Source: Xanthostigma xanthostigma (Eukaryota; Arthropoda; Insecta; Raphidioptera; Raphidiidae). From it: 64,000 bases of DNA. The notes below the pieces were generated by a model. The model was not told the DNA's origin, made no database searches, and saw only the letters and a list, made by a program, of their open reading frames with translations. Shown one piece after another: positions 59,590 to 64,000 of the stretch. The DNA lies in the NCBI GenBank assembly GCA_963575645.1, contig OY754470.1:44361201-44425200 (forward strand), written 5' to 3'. Position 1 is the first letter of the stretch; every line of letters starts with the position of its first letter. Made by a program: the position numbers and the translations under genes.

Positions 59590-60242
59590 TAAGTGTTCCT
59601 CTTTGAAACGTGAAAATTATCAGTTGTATACTTATTCAGTAATTTTGTTTTGTAAATCAAAAATAGGTTTTAGATGTGCCAATGTTTATTTTTTTTTTTT
59701 AATCGATGAATATTATTGGCCTTTTTTGAGAGAAATATTTCTTTTATGATGCCATTTAAATAAGGATTTAATTAAATCAAAAATTTGATAACGCCAAACC
59801 TACTTTGTAACAGTCAATAGTATTAGAAATCAAACAAAAATGAAGTTGTGTAAAAAAATAACATCTACGTCGTGATAATTTTTTATAGTACGCGGAAAGA
59901 TCAAAAACTTATTAAAAATTCAAAATAAATTTCAGAAGGCGTGGCTTATATTTAAATTTTCTTCTACCAAATGTAATAACGTCAGTAAATTTTTAGTTAC
60001 ATCTTAAAATTTCTTTTGTACTTTTAAAAAATTATAAAAATTGGTGTGTGCCTCATCTAAGCTCGGTTGAAGTGAAACTTCTTTCATCTTTGTCTATTAT
60101 GCGAATTTAAAAAATTAAATTAATAACTACGTTAATATGCATTTTATTATGTTGATTTTTACTACAAGTACGCGAATTGCTGCTAAGTGAATTTTAATGA
60201 TAATTTATAAAATGCCCCCTGTTTGTTTGAAGTCGCGGAAAT
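59590..60242. other. Putative 3' UTR/downstream DNA
   Basis: AT-rich sequence after the stop. AATAAA-like signals exist (for example ~59925), but no cleavage site can be assigned. Confidence 0.4.
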
Positions 60243-60486
60243 CAAGGACGTAGATTTTTTTTCCTGGGTGGGGGGGGGTAAAGTAAAAAAAACTTTTTTT
60301 TTTAAGTTTTATTATTATCACAAGAATATTCACGAAGGAAGGTGTCAAGAAAAATATTAATTCCCAAACCAATTTTACAAATTTTTTGTCAAGAAGTATT
60401 TCTAAATTTTATTTTTAGTTTTATTTTTGTACTATTATGATCCTGGGAGGGGGTAATTACCCCCTTTTCCCCTATCTGCGGCCTTG
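60243..60486. mobile_element. hAT-like MITE (244 bp)
   Basis: The ends CAAGGACGTAGAT and ATCTGCGGCCTTG are inverse with two mismatches. TSD GCGGAAAT (60235-60242) versus GCAGAAAT (60487-60494), 7 of 8. Subterminal G-run and C-run on opposite sides. A partial inverted copy is at 49555-49763. Confidence 0.8.
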
Positions 60487-61526
60487 GCAGAAATGCCATA
60501 CAAACTACGGCATTGCTATACGTTTCCCCTCTTTCCGCGTTTCATGTTTGATTTCCATGTCGAGGTCATTCAGACTTACTAGCTTCACTTACATAAGCAT
60601 ACTTGAAATTTCAAAATAAAAATATTATTTGTCTTAAAAACAGATTTTTACGTAATCGTAAAGCAAAGTGAATTTTAAAATATTTGACCTTTTTCAAAAA
60701 AAAAAAAAAATGTAAAATTTTAACGAAAATCACATTTTTTCCAAATCACTTCAATTTAACCGTATGTTTTGTTAAAGTAAGATATTGTTTTCGTAGTTTC
60801 AAATGTGATGAAGGTGCAGTCAACCATTAACTTTCTTTGAAATTCTTTTTGTTAATAAAATAGCTGTAGAAAAAAAAATTTCAAAGGCACCGTGAAATTT
60901 AATTGTAGTCGTAATTGTATAGAGATTAAAATCAAAATATTTGAATTTTCAAAAACTGAATTTAAATAATTCTATATTATACGGTTGTACCTTAATTTTT
61001 TTACATTAATTATTACTGTTCTTGAATAATTTTCTTTTTTGTGAAATGTTAGTAGAGCCGATTTTTTTATCGGATTTAACAGGTTCGTTCTTCAAAATTG
61101 TAGGCCTAGTCAAACACCTGGTATTGTTTGTCAACTCGCAAAAAAATCTCGCTAAATTAGAATTTAAAGTAGGTAGTCGATTGAGCTATATTCTGTCATT
61201 TTTTTTATTTTCATTAAAAATTGTGCTCCGACGGACGACTAGAGTTTACTCCTTAGATACGCTGTGTAATGTATCCCATTTCATTCTTTCGCACGTTAAA
61301 TCCTACAGATATATATGTTTGTCTCTTTTGAAGCGGACGAGCGTAACACTAACGCCACACTTGAAGCGGTGGAGCGTAACGCCTCACCAATTGATTTTAC
61401 TACTCATACAATTTCCGTACCGGCCCTTATAACTCAAAATCGTTTCTTAAGGAGTAAACTCCAAAAATACAAGAATAAATGTTCATTCAATAGGTGTGTT
61501 GCATAAAGTGTAAACTCGCACAGTAT
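60487..61526. other. Downstream stretch, no gene recognised
   Basis: AT-rich; the longer open frame at 61022-61432 has no recognised domain. GGAGTAAACTC/GAGTTTACTCC motifs occur at ~61245 and ~61450. Confidence 0.4.
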
Positions 61527-62886
61527 AGTACTCGCCACGAATCTAAAAGGCTCGGAAGTTAGATGCGAATGCAGGCTTGCGCTTGTACAGTCTGTTGACA
61601 AACTACAAACTCGCATCTCAACAAAACTAACATAGCATTAACAACTTGACAATAGCGTACTCGACTGTACTTTAAAGCAGGAAAGCGACAAGTGACAAAG
61701 GCAACGAGCGATCACGGCCAATCACCGGCGAGTGCACGCAGGGCCCTCGCGCCCTATAGTGCGATGCGTGCGACGCACGCGGGCGGCACATTCAAGGGGC
61801 GGCAAATGGCCTGGTTGTGTTATGTTTTTTGTACTGTATAGAAAAAATATATAACTGATATTATATCAATTTTATTCAAGCCTGCGTAAAAACTCTTACG
61901 AGTAGTTATTTATTTTTTAATGAAATTCGAATTCGAAATATTTCGCGCGCAATTTTCGATTCGATAGTTAATTCACATCAGCGCGTAGACAGGGCGCCCC
62001 TATTGGGAGACTCCCGCGTATGTTTATATCTTGAATTTTCCTGTCGATTCCTGCAAGATTGCGAGTGAAGTAAAGTATTTTTCAATCAACAAAATACTTT
62101 TTTACGTAAGACTTGTGCACCTGAATGATATAATTGATAATATATTCTATCCCAGATCCCTCATGTGAGTGCAGTACGGAAAAAATTGCAGGTTAATTTC
62201 AGGGGATTCACATTCAGTCGTAATGGTATTTATGTTTTTATTAATTGCACTGGTATTCATTTTTCCTAATTGATAAACTAATGATTATTTTGACTTAATG
62301 AATTCTCTCAGCTCAGCGGTGAAACTAAATTTGTGTCTCATTACGACAGGAGAAGAACGCCGTGAAAAATCGCACAGAGTAAACTGTTTTTGTAGAGAAC
62401 AGTTTACTCCGCGGAGTGGTTTTTTTAACGTGAAGAGAATTTTTGAAATTCACTCTGTACGAGTGAATTTTCAAAATTCACTGTTTAATGTGTTTCATTT
62501 TAATTGAATATATTTCAGAATCAAATTTAGCTCTATATGTTTCAATGATTGTGTTCGTTTGAATTATTTTACATAACAATGTTTAAATAATTTTTTTTAC
62601 AGTTTACTTATATTTATAAGAAATAAAGTTTCTATTAATTGCACTTACAGTATTAGTTATTTAGCATTTTAAATTTGACATATCGTCTAGTGAGTTTATC
62701 CCCAATAAGGGGCGTCAATTATGAACCCGCACGCGGGCGGCGTGATGCCTTACGAGGGCCCTGAGTGCACGTTCCGTGCGCAGGTAGCTGGGAGGTGGTG
62801 GTAATAATCAACGGCTCTAAATTAATGTGCCTTTGCGACGCTGTTTGTGACTAACTTCAGACCTATTTAGATCCTTGGCGCGTACT
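61527..62886. mobile_element. TIR element family T1, copy 2, split by a hAT element
   Basis: The ends AGTACTCGCCACGAATCTAA and the inverse form at 62849-62886 match the copy at 1862-2135. The halves (to 61738 and from 62764) match that copy in inverse. 61739-62763 is a later insertion. Confidence 0.82.
61739..62763. mobile_element. hAT element, non-autonomous (1025 bp), nested in T1
   Basis: Perfect 11-bp TIRs CAGGGCCCTCG/CGAGGGCCCTG and a perfect 8-bp TSD AGTGCACG (61731-61738, 62764-62771). Subterminal GCACGCGGGCGGC occurs near both ends. There are internal hairpins (GAGTAAACTGTTTTT..AACAGTTTACTC at ~62379-62410; AAATTCACTC..GAGTGAATTT at ~62446-62471). No transposase frame. Confidence 0.92.
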
Positions 62887-63270
62887 ATACATTGGCCTGT
62901 TTAGTATGTAAACACAAGCAGTCCCGATTCTTGGGCAGGAGAACGTAGATCACATGATAGGTGTCTAAATTTAGCAATTGCTAGAACAAATAACACCAAG
63001 TAAACGTAATAGATTTTTCACTGATCGTTATGTACACTACACTGATAGGTACCCGTATCAAACACATCTAATAGATGCAAATTTTTATAACTTGTTAGAT
63101 CTGAATAAAGTTACGGCTCTAAATGTTACCTTTTTTAATGAATAAATTATTTGAAATTCAGATTTTTAAATCATAGAATAAAATCCATTTTCTTGACAGA
63201 AATGTGACGAAACGTATTTAAAAAAAACAGTAGTGGCTCGTCAAGGTAGGACGCATCTGTCTTACAAATA

Positions 63271-63582
63271 CAGTGGAACCTCGCTAAGTCAAAAACCTCC
63301 AAAACTCGAAAAAATGTTTTGTTCCCTTTCCTTCAAGCCGGAAAACCTCCATTACTCGAAATCGCAACCCTCTGTAGGCCGAAATAATCAGTCTTGACAA
63401 GCCATTTCCTCCATAACCCCAAAAATAAATTGAACCTCTGCATCTCGAACATAGCGACTCAAAATTAGCAAGAATGAATCTTAACCTTTACAAGTCGAAT
63501 ATTTCCTTATTAAATACTTCATACTCTATAACTCGAATTTTTTTACGTCTCCCTTGAAGCTCGACTTACAGAGGTTCTACTG
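63271..63582. mobile_element. pogo/Tigger-like MITE (312 bp)
   Basis: The ends CAGTGGAACCTCGCTAAGTC and GACTTACAGAGGTTCTACTG are inverse repeats of the CAGT(G/A)GAACCTC type found in pogo-like elements. TA flanks both ends (63269-63270, 63583-63584). The interior is full of ACTCGAA/TTCGAG motifs. Non-coding. Confidence 0.9.
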
Positions 63583-64000
63583 TATCAATGACGGAAATTG
63601 ATTTATTTAAATAATGCATGCACCTATTTTCCTTTTTTCGTATCTGTACAGCTACGCTCTCTTGCGGTTAAAATAAAAAATTAATCATAATGGGTCAGCA
63701 TCTTAATGTGGAGTATCTTTAGTTGTATTCCAATTAAAATTAAAAAAAAGGTGGAAAAAACTTCACAAGCAAGATATTGACATCTGACCCGACTACGTCG
63801 CTTTAATTTGTTTGTATAATATTTTCGCTACGAGCCGCTACTGACTTCCAATGCATTGAAGTACGTTCATGTATAAAACTACTATTAACAAAACACTGTC
63901 CTAAAATTGTTTTAAAAAAATATTTTTGTAATCATACCAACAGTATTGGGATTTAAATTTATTAAATTATATTTCAGGGTTGGTGAGATATTTTTTATCA

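Noticed and set aside
61022-61432. 136-codon frame downstream of the gene
   Set aside because: Hydrophobic AT-rich translation without a domain; no splice or expression evidence.
63970-64000. Acceptor-like TTATATTTCAG at the right edge as the next exon of the PDZ gene
   Set aside because: If joined to the donor at 59589 the first base G would recreate TAG; too little sequence to judge.
1-64000. CRISPR array, operon or other bacterial-type system
   Set aside because: No regularly spaced identical repeats, no bacterial-type gene packing; the window is a eukaryotic intron-rich region.

Overview
This is an AT-rich, intron-bearing, transposon-dense eukaryotic window, almost certainly from an insect. 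Spliced coding exons, tRNA-derived SINEs, small Helitrons with CTAG ends, hAT, PIF/Harbinger, TTAA-target and Tc1/mariner/pogo-type elements, a Mag-like LTR retrotransposon, non-LTR fragments and Penelope-like termini point that way. I cannot fix the order; Hemiptera or Lepidoptera would fit the repeat types.

The only host gene I can support is on the plus strand, with eleven exons between 7928 and 59589. It encodes the last ~860 residues of a multi-PDZ scaffold whose PDZ order and sequence resemble the PDZ3-PDZ4-PDZ5 block of PTPN13 (PTP-BL). All splice phases are compatible. The upstream exons lie left of the window. The visible protein stops right after the last PDZ, without a phosphatase domain. 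The gene comes in two clusters: three exons at 7928-12979 and eight at 54802-59589, separated by a 41.8-kb intron made mainly of mobile DNA.

Layout. 1-7927: upstream intron with a hAT MITE (8-bp target-site duplication, TSD), a SINE, a TIR element, Helitron pieces and a hAT-like element with a TTAA-target element nested in it. 7928-12979: exons A-C, with a palindrome, a second SINE copy and a deleted PIF/Harbinger element between them. 12980-54801: giant intron with layered insertions, including a complete Ty3/Gypsy (Mag-like) element (28239-32571) with identical 128-bp LTRs and one intact gag-pol frame; several 5'-truncated non-LTR retrotransposons; hAT elements, some with other elements inserted; Helitrons; Penelope-like termini; and a ~245-bp repeat (R1) found repeatedly inside A/T runs. 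54802-59589: exons D-K; the last intron is filled by a 619-bp element with 147-bp inverted ends. 59590-64000: downstream DNA with a small hAT-like MITE, a TIR element split by a 1-kb hAT element, and a pogo-like MITE.

No functional tRNA or rRNA gene, CRISPR array or bacterial-type operon was seen. Element boundaries were read by eye from terminal repeats and TSDs; family names without coding sequence are inferences.
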